From contig OZ025712.1 of assembly GCA_964019335.1 (NCBI GenBank), forward strand, positions 437,614 through 501,613: a DNA stretch of 64,000 nt, given 5' to 3'. The notes beneath the pieces were generated by a model. The model was not told the DNA's origin. It did no database searches and saw nothing but the letters and a program-made list of their open reading frames with translations. Below are positions 19,434 to 29,114 of this stretch, piece by piece. Made by a program: the position numbers and the translations under genes. Within the stretch, counting starts at the first letter, position 1; every line of letters starts with the position of its first letter. The DNA comes from Diplonema japonicum (taxonomy: Eukaryota; Euglenozoa; Diplonemea; Diplonemida; Diplonemidae).

Positions 19434-21161
19434 ATGACACGTTTAGTGAAGCTGCTGATGGTGATCGTGGCGACATCGCTGATGGTCACGGTGCTGACCA
19501 TGCCGAAGGGGGTGCGCGAGGGGCCAGGCACTCAGCGACACGAAATAATTCAAAGTACACGAAGAAGCGTCATAGCGGTACCAATTACGGAAGTAGGGGG
19601 ATCAAGCGACATACCTAATAATTTCCAAGCACTCGGTTTCAAATCGGAGAAGTGCGCGGACGACGACAGCGAGGCGCTGAGGACAGTAACAACAGAAGGT
19701 GTGGAGGAATGTCTGGAACTCTGCAAGGAAAGAAGGAAATGCAAGTGGGTTGTTTGGAAAGATAAAGAATCTGCCTGCATCATGCTTGCTCGATGCAGTG
19801 CCGGGATGGCCTTCAGAAAGGAAACCAAAGGACCACAGGGCCCTTCTCTTACGATAAAGAGCCACAGCGATTTGAAGACCGCAGTCTGGGTCACGATACA
19901 GAACATAAAACACAAGAACTATGTCTCGCTGCCGTACGACACCAACCCAGCAGGTAGGGCAATCAAACTTGTGCCGCACGAGACACATGCTGTTGCAGGG
20001 TGGGCGTTCCAGACAGTCCTGGGCACGTACGTGTCAGCAGAAGGCAACGGGTTCCTGTCGGCAGACAGACGCAAACCGCGCTCAATGGAACACTTCACGA
20101 TAGAGTTCATTGGGAAACCCACCGACACAGGAGATGTAGCCATCATCAGGTGTACAAAGTCCAGAAAGCTAGTATTAGGCAACAAGAACATGAAAATGCA
20201 GTCCCGTGTGGCCACCCAGGACGATTCTGCAACCCACTTTGTCATCAAGAGGACGGACCCGCCCGGACCAGATACGGTTTTGAAACAAAACAGGGACCAT
20301 AACGTGTGCAAACACATCGAAACACTGGCAGGGGACCCACTACTACTCTTCACATCGCCCAAACCTGTGCAAGACGCCTACAGCGAGAGACACGCAATGG
20401 TACTCTCCAACTGGAAGCGCCTTCCTTGCTTTACGCCACTCATCATCAGCGACCACACAAACACACTTGCCGTCTCTGCAGAGCACAACGTGGAGACAGA
20501 CAACAGGCTTGAAATACAGGACAAGTATTCCCAGCCTACTTACAGGGGGCTCTTCGCAACTGCTTTCAAGCACTCGGAAGCTCGTTACGCCATGTACTCC
20601 AACAGCGACATCATGTACTCCACGAACCTGGCAGAGACCGTTGAGGCAGTCCTGAAGTTCAAAGCAGCAGGGACCTACAAGGATGCACCGCTGCTACTTG
20701 TTGGTCAGCGCACCAACGTGGCGGTCGACGATGACTGGGAGATGCGTGGTGACAACTGGTACGAAGCTGTAGAAGAGCTCGAGAAGAAGGGGAAGCTGTT
20801 CCAGCCAGATGCGGAGGACTTCTTCTTCGCCTCGAAGGACCTTGCCAAGTGGAAGGACATGCCTGACTTCGTTGTGGGCGGCGCTGCTTTCGACAACTGG
20901 TTTGTTGCGAAGTCCGTGAAAACGAGCAACGCCCTCACCGTCGATGTGACGAGGACCGTCACAGCAGTACACATGGATCACGAAACACATAGAGCTTGCG
21001 GCTCCAAGTGCTCGTTGTCAACACCAAAATCAGCTTATAACACGAAGCTTGCAAACAGCCACGGAGGGACAGCCAGGGGGACAACAGGCGACTGTGAATA
21101 TGCCACAGTGCGAACGCTGAAAGGGATACAAATTTTAAAAAGAGACCAATTCTACATCTAG
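19434..21161 (+). CDS. Type II membrane glycosyltransferase-like protein with PAN and beta-trefoil domains
   Basis: 575 residues. A hydrophobic segment near residues 6-23 would anchor it in the Golgi or ER membrane. Residues about 75-130 look like a PAN/apple domain (C...CLELC...C.W..W....C...). Residues about 155-285 look like a fascin/ricin-type trefoil (KNYVSLP, LSADRR). From about 300 a GT-A-like fold follows: YSNSDIMY resembles the DxD-containing segment, then a VGQRTNV strand, DAEDFFF, and PDFVVGGAAFDNWF before a VDVT segment. This order is typical of eukaryotic nucleotide-sugar transferases of unassigned specificity. AG at 19403-19404 precedes the start. Confidence 0.7.
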   Translation: MTRLVKLLMVIVATSLMVTVLTMPKGVREGPGTQRHEIIQSTRRSVIAVPITEVGGSSDIPNNFQALGFKSEKCADDDSEALRTVTTEGVEECLELCKERRKCKWVVWKDKESACIMLARCSAGMAFRKETKGPQGPSLTIKSHSDLKTAVWVTIQNIKHKNYVSLPYDTNPAGRAIKLVPHETHAVAGWAFQTVLGTYVSAEGNGFLSADRRKPRSMEHFTIEFIGKPTDTGDVAIIRCTKSRKLVLGNKNMKMQSRVATQDDSATHFVIKRTDPPGPDTVLKQNRDHNVCKHIETLAGDPLLLFTSPKPVQDAYSERHAMVLSNWKRLPCFTPLIISDHTNTLAVSAEHNVETDNRLEIQDKYSQPTYRGLFATAFKHSEARYAMYSNSDIMYSTNLAETVEAVLKFKAAGTYKDAPLLLVGQRTNVAVDDDWEMRGDNWYEAVEELEKKGKLFQPDAEDFFFASKDLAKWKDMPDFVVGGAAFDNWFVAKSVKTSNALTVDVTRTVTAVHMDHETHRACGSKCSLSTPKSAYNTKLANSHGGTARGTTGDCEYATVRTLKGIQILKRDQFYI

Positions 21162-21214
21162 GATCCCTCGTTAGTCTTTATTTACAGCCCCTTATACGGC
21201 CTCAGAAGGTGTTA

Positions 21215-22339
21215 ATGAAATGCCCACGCTCAGCCAGGCTGCGTGTGAAATACCAACAAGGACAAGTGAGCATCCTCCCTGCACTCATACAGGAGCTCGA
21301 TCGTGAAGGAAACAGAAGAGGCATAGCACAGCTAAAAGCAAAATTCAAAGGGAAGGGGAATGTGGACTTGCTTGTTGCCTTTTGCAAGGTGAGGCTGGTG
21401 CCCGAGAGTCTTGCAAAGGAGGTGCACCAGCAGGTACGACACGATGTTTACGAAGATGTGGTGAAGGTGGCTATGTGTGTAAACAAGGCGCGAGTAGAGA
21501 TGGCACACTTCTCTAAATTTATGGACAGGGCAGCCCGGGTGTGGACCATCGACATCAGGGCACCGTGGGACTTTGCTGTTGTGGCGCAGGCATGCGTCAA
21601 TCTCCGGGTGCCGTTGCCCGTGCTGCTACCCGTAGATTACGACCTTCTAGTCTCGACAGCATGTGAATCCCCCCCCTCATCTTTGGTTTCAGCCGCGTTG
21701 GTTGGCGTGGACCACGGTCTCCCGCCTGACCTCATGCACACAGTTACTACAGAACTTGCAGCACGCAAGTCTATTTCCTTCTCTCAGTACGAAACATCTC
21801 TTGTATCATGGTTTGCATCTCAATATAAGCACCCTGAAGCGCTGTCGGTGCTGAACGCGTGTTTTAGAGCAGCTTCACAGTGGACTGTAGACTCACGTGA
21901 CAGTCGTGTGGGTTATAAATACTCCACTATTCTGTTTGCTGGCCATGCCATGGGTGTCATCACTGCCCCCATCCTGGACAGAATCCTCGTTCATGCCTTA
22001 CAGGACGGACTACGGTTCTGGAAACCGCAGCATCTCTTGAGCATTGTCATGGCATGTTCTCTACATCTCAAGCAGTCAGGGGACAGGCACCCTTTGCTTC
22101 AGCACCTTGCCACTCATATCACGCCCACTATGGTTCCACTCTTCGTTGCTAATATTATGCTCCAATACTGGCCGTGTCCACCCCCACCTGCTCTGGCTGA
22201 AGGCATCATTCTCCGCAAATCCTGCCTCCCCCCACTTGACCGCAGGAATGCTTCACTGCTTAAGCGCCACGGCAAGCCGCGTGAAAACCCGCACCCCTTG
22301 AAGCAATACGAGAAAAACCGCGACTGGAGGTGGGAGTAG
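21215..22339 (+). CDS. Helical protein of unknown function
   Basis: 374 residues from ATG 21215, ten bases after AG at 21204-21205. Almost entirely alpha-helical by composition, with a pattern of short hydrophobic helices reminiscent of helical-repeat RNA-binding or organellar proteins (FASTK/RAP-like upstream regions), but there is no RAP motif and I do not assign a family. The last 40 residues are basic. The stop is just 38 nt from the acceptor of the next gene. Confidence 0.7.
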   Translation: MKCPRSARLRVKYQQGQVSILPALIQELDREGNRRGIAQLKAKFKGKGNVDLLVAFCKVRLVPESLAKEVHQQVRHDVYEDVVKVAMCVNKARVEMAHFSKFMDRAARVWTIDIRAPWDFAVVAQACVNLRVPLPVLLPVDYDLLVSTACESPPSSLVSAALVGVDHGLPPDLMHTVTTELAARKSISFSQYETSLVSWFASQYKHPEALSVLNACFRAASQWTVDSRDSRVGYKYSTILFAGHAMGVITAPILDRILVHALQDGLRFWKPQHLLSIVMACSLHLKQSGDRHPLLQHLATHITPTMVPLFVANIMLQYWPCPPPPALAEGIILRKSCLPPLDRRNASLLKRHGKPRENPHPLKQYEKNRDWRWE

Positions 22340-22384
22340 TTATTGACATGGAATTCATACTTACTTACTTGCAACAGGATACAC

Positions 22385-24487
22385 ATGGGGTTGACGCAGA
22401 CTAAGGAGGTCGCAAGGGACGTGGTATCGCCGTTGGAGATAACAGAAGAGAAGAATGGCAAATGCATCTGGCAAGGGTGGGACGTGGGAAGCGGCGGATG
22501 CAGGGTGACTGTGGTCGACGGCTGCCGCAACTTGTACATGGACTGGAAGGAGAGGGTAAGGTGTGACAGCTGCTGGGATGGTGAAGGTCTGCTGCTGATA
22601 ACGTCTGATGGTACGGAGGTGGCTTTCGACAACACTGAGGAGTGGGAAGAACCATCAAGCGCCTCTTGCAGCGACAACTATTGTGTGCACACGGCTGTTC
22701 TAGCAGGTGCCATGGGTATCCTCACTGTCGCGGGAGAACACGAGGCTCGCGTGTGTGACGATAGGCTCAGCGAAGTGACTTCCCAGCCGCCTGAGCTACA
22801 CAACATCGAACCCCCAATAGCTGCAGAGGGCGAGTGGGTCAACGTTGTGGGGAATCTGTTCGGCGGCTGCTCTGCTAAGCACGTACATGTCTTGTGTGGT
22901 CTCGACTCTTCTGGCACCGGGCCCTGTTTGGCCACCGATGTCATCAGGGTCAATCACAAGGTGGTCAGATTTAAGGTGCCTTCTGGGGTACAGTCTGTCT
23001 GCCCTATTATCATTGCATGCCCTTTCGGGAGGTCTCGCAACAAATCAGTGCTGGAGGTTCGACAACCGGAATTGCAGGCATCACTGGTTTTGAAGTCAAT
23101 CGAGGCGCCCTATGATGATATGGGGTGCTACACCATCTGCGGTGCTGGCTTCACGGAGGACATCACCGTGTCTGTCAACGGCCATGTCTTACCAAAGGAG
23201 AGCTGGGAGCTGAGAAGCGATGAGCACATCACAGCAGAAGCAGACCTCTCCGACCTCGACGGGGTGCTGACAGCGGCAGTGTGGAACGATTCGCAAACAG
23301 CTTCTGTGGTATCTACGGTGGCACCTTCGCAGTCGGCATGCACCGCCGCGCTGCCATGCACACTGCAAACGTGGTGCCTGGCCCCCGACAAGGTGACGTG
23401 TAACGGTGTCCCCATGCGACACTTTGTCAGGTGCCTGTACCGCATTGGCGCGTTGGCTAGGTACAAGATGCACCTCGGCACCCCGAGTTGTGAGTCTGTG
23501 ATACCAGAAAGCATCAAACTAACTCTTGAGGACTACCGCGCCTTGTGCAAAGCGCAGGAACTGACAGAACAGTACTACTTCTGCAAGACGCAACGTGGGG
23601 GTACAGGTGTTGCTGTGCTTTTTAAATCCCTGGGCAACATGCTCTGGAAAGCTGCTGAAAGTTTCGGACTGCCTGAGCTCGTGCAGGGCGGCTACAAAGA
23701 AGGCGATGTGCTGTTCTACGACTTGCAGAGCAGGACGGCTTTGGGTGATGTTGAGCTGCGCGACGCCTCTGCATCTGCCTTCTTCAGGTTGCAAAAGACA
23801 TATGACAGGTTCTCGCACTCGGGGGTCTTCATCCGCAAAAAATCGCGGCCAGCCATCTTCCACGGGCTTCGGACCCGCGTGAAGGACCTGACCGTGCCCG
23901 CTGCATTCGCATATATGCCTAAACGCGAAGTTGACTTGAGAAAGGTGTTCTTCAGGTTTAGGTACCTCCCGGAGACAATGCAAGAAAAGATGGACATGTG
24001 GTACAGGGAAGCGGTGTGCAGGAGAGCGAAGCAAGGACAGCTAATACTAAACGACTGTGCAGATCTATGGGACATTATAAAAGTTGTGCGATCCATTCCA
24101 GGTAGGCAAAGCCAAGCCCTGTCCGTGGTGGGCGACCCAGGTGTGCTCGGCAGGGGCGACACCGTGCGCATCATGTGTTCAGCCTTCACAGCGTCCATTT
24201 TACTAGAGTCCTTCCTTGAGATGGAGACCAAACTGCACTCTATTGCAGCACAAGAGGAAGATCTCTCTACAAGGAACCTGTACCTGTCCGTGACCGTGCA
24301 CCCGTCGCTGGTCATCGACACGCTGTCGCTCCCGCCCAAGCTACTGCACAAGTGGAATGTGTGGCGCGATACCCTGTCATCTCCGCCGCTGCTCCTTGCC
24401 ATCTCCGCCAGTGATGTGCACAGCTCCTTCCGCGCCCTTCGAGCGCTGCAGTTATGTGATGACGACCTCATCAAGAATCTATCCTAA
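22385..24487 (+). CDS. Protein with two IPT/TIG-like domains, candidate N-myristoylation
   Basis: 700 residues. The start at 22385 gives MGLTQTK, with Gly2 and Thr6 as in N-myristoylated proteins; AG at 22376-22377 lies just upstream. Residues about 130-220 look like an IPT/TIG Ig-like domain (hydrophobic strand, P.I..EG..V.V.GNLF) and a second divergent one follows at about 225-290. The remaining 400 residues are mixed alpha/beta without a recognised fold. Possibly a membrane-associated scaffold. An alternative ATG 14 codons upstream is probably removed with the leader. Confidence 0.65.
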   Translation: MGLTQTKEVARDVVSPLEITEEKNGKCIWQGWDVGSGGCRVTVVDGCRNLYMDWKERVRCDSCWDGEGLLLITSDGTEVAFDNTEEWEEPSSASCSDNYCVHTAVLAGAMGILTVAGEHEARVCDDRLSEVTSQPPELHNIEPPIAAEGEWVNVVGNLFGGCSAKHVHVLCGLDSSGTGPCLATDVIRVNHKVVRFKVPSGVQSVCPIIIACPFGRSRNKSVLEVRQPELQASLVLKSIEAPYDDMGCYTICGAGFTEDITVSVNGHVLPKESWELRSDEHITAEADLSDLDGVLTAAVWNDSQTASVVSTVAPSQSACTAALPCTLQTWCLAPDKVTCNGVPMRHFVRCLYRIGALARYKMHLGTPSCESVIPESIKLTLEDYRALCKAQELTEQYYFCKTQRGGTGVAVLFKSLGNMLWKAAESFGLPELVQGGYKEGDVLFYDLQSRTALGDVELRDASASAFFRLQKTYDRFSHSGVFIRKKSRPAIFHGLRTRVKDLTVPAAFAYMPKREVDLRKVFFRFRYLPETMQEKMDMWYREAVCRRAKQGQLILNDCADLWDIIKVVRSIPGRQSQALSVVGDPGVLGRGDTVRIMCSAFTASILLESFLEMETKLHSIAAQEEDLSTRNLYLSVTVHPSLVIDTLSLPPKLLHKWNVWRDTLSSPPLLLAISASDVHSSFRALRALQLCDDDLIKNLS

Positions 24488-24604
24488 ATATTTTAATAGT
24501 ACGTTTGGCAACGCAAGCCGCTGTGGGAGTCTGTTGGGTTTTCTACTTGTCACGTAACCCCCCTGCATAAACATCATAGCGTTTAATAAACAAAAGAAAT
24601 AAAA

Positions 24605-25037
24605 ATGGTTAACGCGTGGACCGAGCTGAAGAAGAACCGTACCGTGGTATGTTAGACAGAAAAAAGGGGGGGTCCACAAACAATAACAGACCCCTGCCAC
24701 GGGTGCCGGTGTCCGTGTTGGTCTCAAGAAGGGTTACGCTACCACCAAGACTTCGCGTTCGGTGAACCCCGCCAAGAGGCAGGCCCTCCACAAGAAGAAG
24801 CTTGAGGCCTGCAGGGAGATCATCCTGGAGGTATGAAACACATATAAGTAAACACATACTTGCAGGTTGCTGGTCTCTCCCCCTACGAGAGGCGTATGAC
24901 CGAACTTCTCAAGGTTCAGCGTGAGAAGCGTGCCCTGCGATTCGCCAAGAGGAGGCTTGGATCGTACATCCGTGGTAAGAAGAAGAGGGAGCTTGTCTCC
25001 ACCATGATGCGCAAGCAGGCCGCCAAGAAGAAGTAAG
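24605..25037 (+). CDS. RPL36: 60S ribosomal protein eL36
   Basis: Three exons: 24605-24646, 24690-24830 and 24866-25037; introns are 43 nt (GTATGT...AACAG) and 35 nt (GTATGA...TGCAG). The spliced protein matches eL36: VGL.KG near the start, a basic middle, then the hallmark [26 protein letters not shown] and a Lys-rich end. All introns fall between codons. It is a large-subunit ribosomal protein; codon use is strongly biased, as in the Hsp70 gene. None of the exons is long enough to stand out as an ORF. Confidence 0.95.
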
Positions 25038-25109
25038 CACATAGTACATCATTGAGCCATTTTTATTTTGCGATGCACTTTACCCCCACTCACTCACACA
25101 CAGGTTGGG

Positions 25110-26786
25110 ATGTCGTTCCAACAGACACCAGGGCGCTTCAACGCCAATGACTTTAAATCAATGCTTAGCAAGAAGACAGGGCAAACGGATTTGGAGAAGC
25201 AAAAGGTGATCAAAAGCGCACCGAAGCGACAAGAGCCTAAGATAAAGAAGCAAGCAGTGAACAAGAAATCTAGCAGTGGTGGTGGCATGCTGCCGCCCGG
25301 TAAGCCGGCCAATCGGTCAGCAACGAGGTACCAAAACACGCCGTACAAGGACAGGGCAGCGGAAAGGCAGGCAGGTGGTAGTTCTGAATACGCTGATGAC
25401 GAGAAGCTGCTAAACAGAGTGGGTCTTACCCCGATGGGGCGCAGCAGCAGTACCCCCATGGGCATGGGTATGGGGTCGCAGTTCCTAATGACCCCGGCAG
25501 GCAGAGTTGCGATAGACGACATAGAGAAATTAGGTATTAAAAGCAAGTCTGGTTCGTTCGAGAACCCAGAGGCGCAGGAGACGGAACAGAATTCTGAAGA
25601 GCGCCAGAACCTGATCAATGAGGAGATCGAGAAATCGAAACTGCTGGGCGGCGATGATAAGCACACGCATCTTGTGAAAGGAGTGGACTTTGCCATGCTT
25701 GCGAAGGAGAGAGCAAGAATCCAAGAGCAGGAGGTGAAGCGCAAGGAAGAGGAAGCAGTCCAAAAAGCCTCGCAGCAAGAGCTTCTTGACACTATTAAGA
25801 AGAGTGTTAAGAAGGTTGTAGGTCAAAAGGTACCACGGACAAAGAGCCTCGCGGAAGCAGCAGTATTCAAAACTACGTTAGGGAGGGACGTCTTCAACAT
25901 GATTGCAGACGGGGTGGGTGTGAGGTCCCTCCCACGCCTCGCCGGGCGGTCCTTCGTGTTCGACCTCTCGGCAGACGCCATTTCTGACGTGCCGCGTACG
26001 TCGATCACCAGCTCACTGCTCGGCTCGAAGGGGCCTGTCATGTGCAAGTCATCTGCACCCGAAGGCGTGCTGCAGAACATCTCATACATCATTGACCAGA
26101 GGTCCGCGGGGGCCTACGGCACTGCACGGACGCGGCAAAAGGAACGCGAGGCTAAACGCCGCGAAGAGCTCGTGAGGCGTGAGAAAGAAAAGTTGGAAGC
26201 AAAATCCGAGAAGTTGGAAATGAGTTTAGTGGGAGAGATGAAGGCAAAAGCACCACAGAAGGAGGAGAAGAAGGAATCGGAACAAAAACCACAAGACGAC
26301 GAAAGCGAAGGAGGGATCTTCTCAGACGAAGGGGGCATGTCGGGGCTAGAGTCCAGCGACACCGACAGCGACAGCGAAGAGGAGAACGAAGCGGAGGAAG
26401 GCGCAAAGGAAGGCGATGTGAAAACAGGTGGTTTCTTCGGTGACAAAACTGTGTCTGTACTGCCGGTGGCTGCAGATGACGACACAGCAGCGCTGATGGC
26501 GGACTTGGAACCTGTAACACAGAAGCCACCCCCACAGCAGCCCAAACAAACGCTGGAGAGGCTACCACAGGCTTCCTCTGCATATGGTGAGTGTTTCCCC
26601 GACACCTATGGCGGGCCTGATCTGGAGGGCTTTGCAGCAGGGCTGAATGAGGTGGATGAAGTTGACATCGAGAGAGAGGAACTGGACGACACGCGGCTCG
26701 ACAAGGAGGCTAGCACGAAGTATGCAATGAAAATGAAGGGCCACAACAAACCACAGAGAAATGAACCGGAAGAAGCAGTCACGTGA
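25110..26786 (+). CDS. IK: Protein RED (IK splicing factor)
   Basis: 558 residues as an unspliced frame. IK/RED is part of the spliceosomal B complex and helps activation. Landmarks: YKDRAAERQ near residue 85, the motif LGGDDKHTHLVKGVDFAML at about 184-203, FKTTLGR, and near the end YGECFPDTY and KYAMKMKG, all matching RED. The start follows AG at 25102-25103. The C-terminus is ambiguous: another frame at 26761-26949 encodes a RED-like basic tail. A 37-nt segment 26720-26756 has perfect intron ends and would join the two frames, but it would delete the conserved KYAMKMKG. See findings. Confidence 0.9.
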   Translation: MSFQQTPGRFNANDFKSMLSKKTGQTDLEKQKVIKSAPKRQEPKIKKQAVNKKSSSGGGMLPPGKPANRSATRYQNTPYKDRAAERQAGGSSEYADDEKLLNRVGLTPMGRSSSTPMGMGMGSQFLMTPAGRVAIDDIEKLGIKSKSGSFENPEAQETEQNSEERQNLINEEIEKSKLLGGDDKHTHLVKGVDFAMLAKERARIQEQEVKRKEEEAVQKASQQELLDTIKKSVKKVVGQKVPRTKSLAEAAVFKTTLGRDVFNMIADGVGVRSLPRLAGRSFVFDLSADAISDVPRTSITSSLLGSKGPVMCKSSAPEGVLQNISYIIDQRSAGAYGTARTRQKEREAKRREELVRREKEKLEAKSEKLEMSLVGEMKAKAPQKEEKKESEQKPQDDESEGGIFSDEGGMSGLESSDTDSDSEEENEAEEGAKEGDVKTGGFFGDKTVSVLPVAADDDTAALMADLEPVTQKPPPQQPKQTLERLPQASSAYGECFPDTYGGPDLEGFAAGLNEVDEVDIEREELDDTRLDKEASTKYAMKMKGHNKPQRNEPEEAVT

Positions 26787-27007
26787 GAACCAAATTCAGC
26801 TGGAGCTGAAGAGGATGGAGATGTATGCCTTTACCACTTCAAGCAACAAAACACACGACAGGGATAGCAGCAAAAAGAGGACGAGCACCCCGCCACAAAA
26901 CGAGCCTAAGAGGCAAAAGCTTGACGCACGCGGGGATCCCTTGCTTTGATTTTTTATCTCTTATATCTTATAATCATTATCTCTTTCACCTTATTCAACA
27001 GGAAAGG

Positions 27008-27312
27008 ATGATTATCCCTATTAGATGCTTTACATGCGCGAAGGTCATTGGCAATAAGAGAGATCAGTTTTTGAACCTAGTGAAAAATGACCACCCAGAA
27101 GGAGAGGCTCTGGATGCCATTGGGCTCACCAGGTAATTGCACACACGTAACATCACGACCACAGGTATTGCTGCAGGCGTATGATGCTCACGCACGTCGA
27201 TCTGGTGCCTATTTTGTTGAAGTACAGTGGTGACAGAAAGGATGTTCCGGAGAACTTGGTGCAGAACCCGACGGCTTACGGTACTGGGTACGACTTGCAG
27301 GCCGTGCGGTAG
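27008..27312 (+). CDS. RPB10: RNA polymerase subunit RPB10 (RPABC5)
   Basis: Exons 27008-27132 and 27165-27312, intron 27133-27164 (32 nt, donor GTAATT, acceptor CACAG). RPB10 is a small zinc-binding subunit shared by RNA polymerases I, II and III. Seen: [10 protein letters not shown] at the start, the GNK..., [10 protein letters not shown] and, after the intron, [13 protein letters not shown], giving the four zinc cysteines (CxxC and CC). A C-terminal extension of about 30 residues (GDRKDVPEN...) is longer than in human or yeast. AG at 27000-27001 precedes the start by six bases. Confidence 0.95.
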
Positions 27313-27461
27313 TGTTAAGTAATGTAGTTACTGTTTGCATTGTAGTATTCACGCCAGCTGTGCTAGTTGGCATGTTGGGACGACTTTATTTACCTTGTTG
27401 AAGATAACCCCACCCTCCATAACTTTTGACTTCACGATTACAACAGGAACAAAGACAAACA

Positions 27462-29114
27462 ATGGCAGTGTTGGCTCTTAGTTGTCTTGCACTGAGCTTG
27501 GGAGCGACTCAGCATGACTACACCCAGACGGTGTCAGGCACGGGGACCATCTTGCTGGGCACCGGAAGATACGTGAAGGTGAACACGTGGACATCAGGGT
27601 CAGCCTGTGCTACAATGAAGGTCCAGTACACTGAAGTAAATGGGACAACCATCTTTGAATCCGACAACCTCTCGGCAGCCAGCATCTCCGCAACGACTCC
27701 TTACTACTTCAAGTCGCACGGCACTCCCGATCGCACGGTATGCATTGTGGGCATTGTAGTCACCACCACAACAGTTCTCGATGGCATACACTGTGACTAG
27801 CGTGGGCACCTGCAGCTTGGCATTCAACGCAAGGTATGCACATGAAACACAACAAGCATCCACGCAGGGTGAAGAGACCCGAGGACCTGCACTGTATCAA
27901 CGACGCTGACCTTCTGCAAGAAATGCAGGGCGGCGGCCACATCCCGGGACAGAGCGACGAAGGGTTCCCCAGGCACCACCAAAGGCTGTACAGCAGGGAG
28001 ACCACGACCGTCCCCAGCAACTCCAGCTCCTCTAGCCTTGTCGCTGAGGTATGACTCATGTGAATCCGCATCACATCACAGGACGCCGACACGAGCATCG
28101 TGTACTTCGGCCTTGGCATTGGCCCCATGCTGGAGATGAGCTGCCTCCACGCTTTCACGACCCCCTCCCAGTACTACGCTGCTGGTGTCAACGACGTGTG
28201 CAGGGCGCAGATGACCGGCACCGACGCGGTATGACACACACAACAAGCACCCGTGCACAGGTGCACGCCTCAGTGCAGCACAACGTGTACATCAAGGAGG
28301 GCTACGACTGCAACGCCTTCACTGACGCCACCCGAGGCAACACCCTTGCTGTGGGCCTCTTCGGTAATGACGAGACAGAGCGTGCCGTCTACGGTACGTG
28401 CTGCTCGATGACAAACGCGTCTACCTGCAACTCCGTGTGGACCCTTGTGTCTGGTACCAACACCAGGGCATGCTTCTGGGTGGAGGCCGAGGGGACCTGC
28501 TACCCTGAGTACAGCTCGACCTTAGTCGACATGCAGGGCCTGGTGGGGCTCAATGACACTTTGAACATTGCCTCCTCAGAGGTGCATAAGCCCAAGTCTA
28601 CCTACGTGACCGACCCGGACCTTCTTGCTGACGCATACCAGGGCGTGACTGCCAGGAGGTGGTGGCTGGTGGTGCAGAACACCGTGGCCGTTGCAGCACC
28701 TCTTGAGTGCGGTACCACCGTGACCGTGTCGTACATCTCGACCACCACTGGCGGGCAGTGCGAGCCCTCTAGCAGGGTATGCCTTCATACACACAACACA
28801 AACAACAGAACCTGTGCGACAACACGATGGCCACGTGCATGGCACTGCCCACCGTGGAGACCACCACCCCTGTCTACTGGGAGGCCGCCATCCCTGCAGC
28901 TGATGCCATCAGGAACGACAAGTTCCACACATGCAACTGCCTGAAGCAGAAGGAAGTGTGCTACCGCAAGGGCGGTTGCATCAGCACAAAGAAGTACCAG
29001 CTGATCCTCCAGAACTGCCTTGACCAGGGCTGTGGGGACTACTGCAACAGCGGTGCGGGGCTGGTGGCGTCGCTTGCGATGACCATCTTCGCTGTCCTGG
29101 CAGTGATGCTGTGA
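27462..29114 (+). CDS. Secreted, probably GPI-anchored Cys-rich surface protein, copy A
   Basis: Six exons: 27462-27737, 27775-27833, 27868-28048, 28082-28228, 28261-28776 and 28809-29114, with five introns of 32-37 nt, all GTATG...AG. About 494 residues: signal peptide (residues 1-15), a beta-rich Cys- and Thr-rich ectodomain, and a C-terminal segment CNCLKQKEVCYRKGGC followed by NSGAG and an 18-residue hydrophobic tail with no basic end, typical of a GPI signal. No family is recognised. A paralogue lies at 31420-33166, on the other side of DAD1. The last exon is nearly identical in DNA between the two, while the rest has diverged. Confidence 0.85.
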
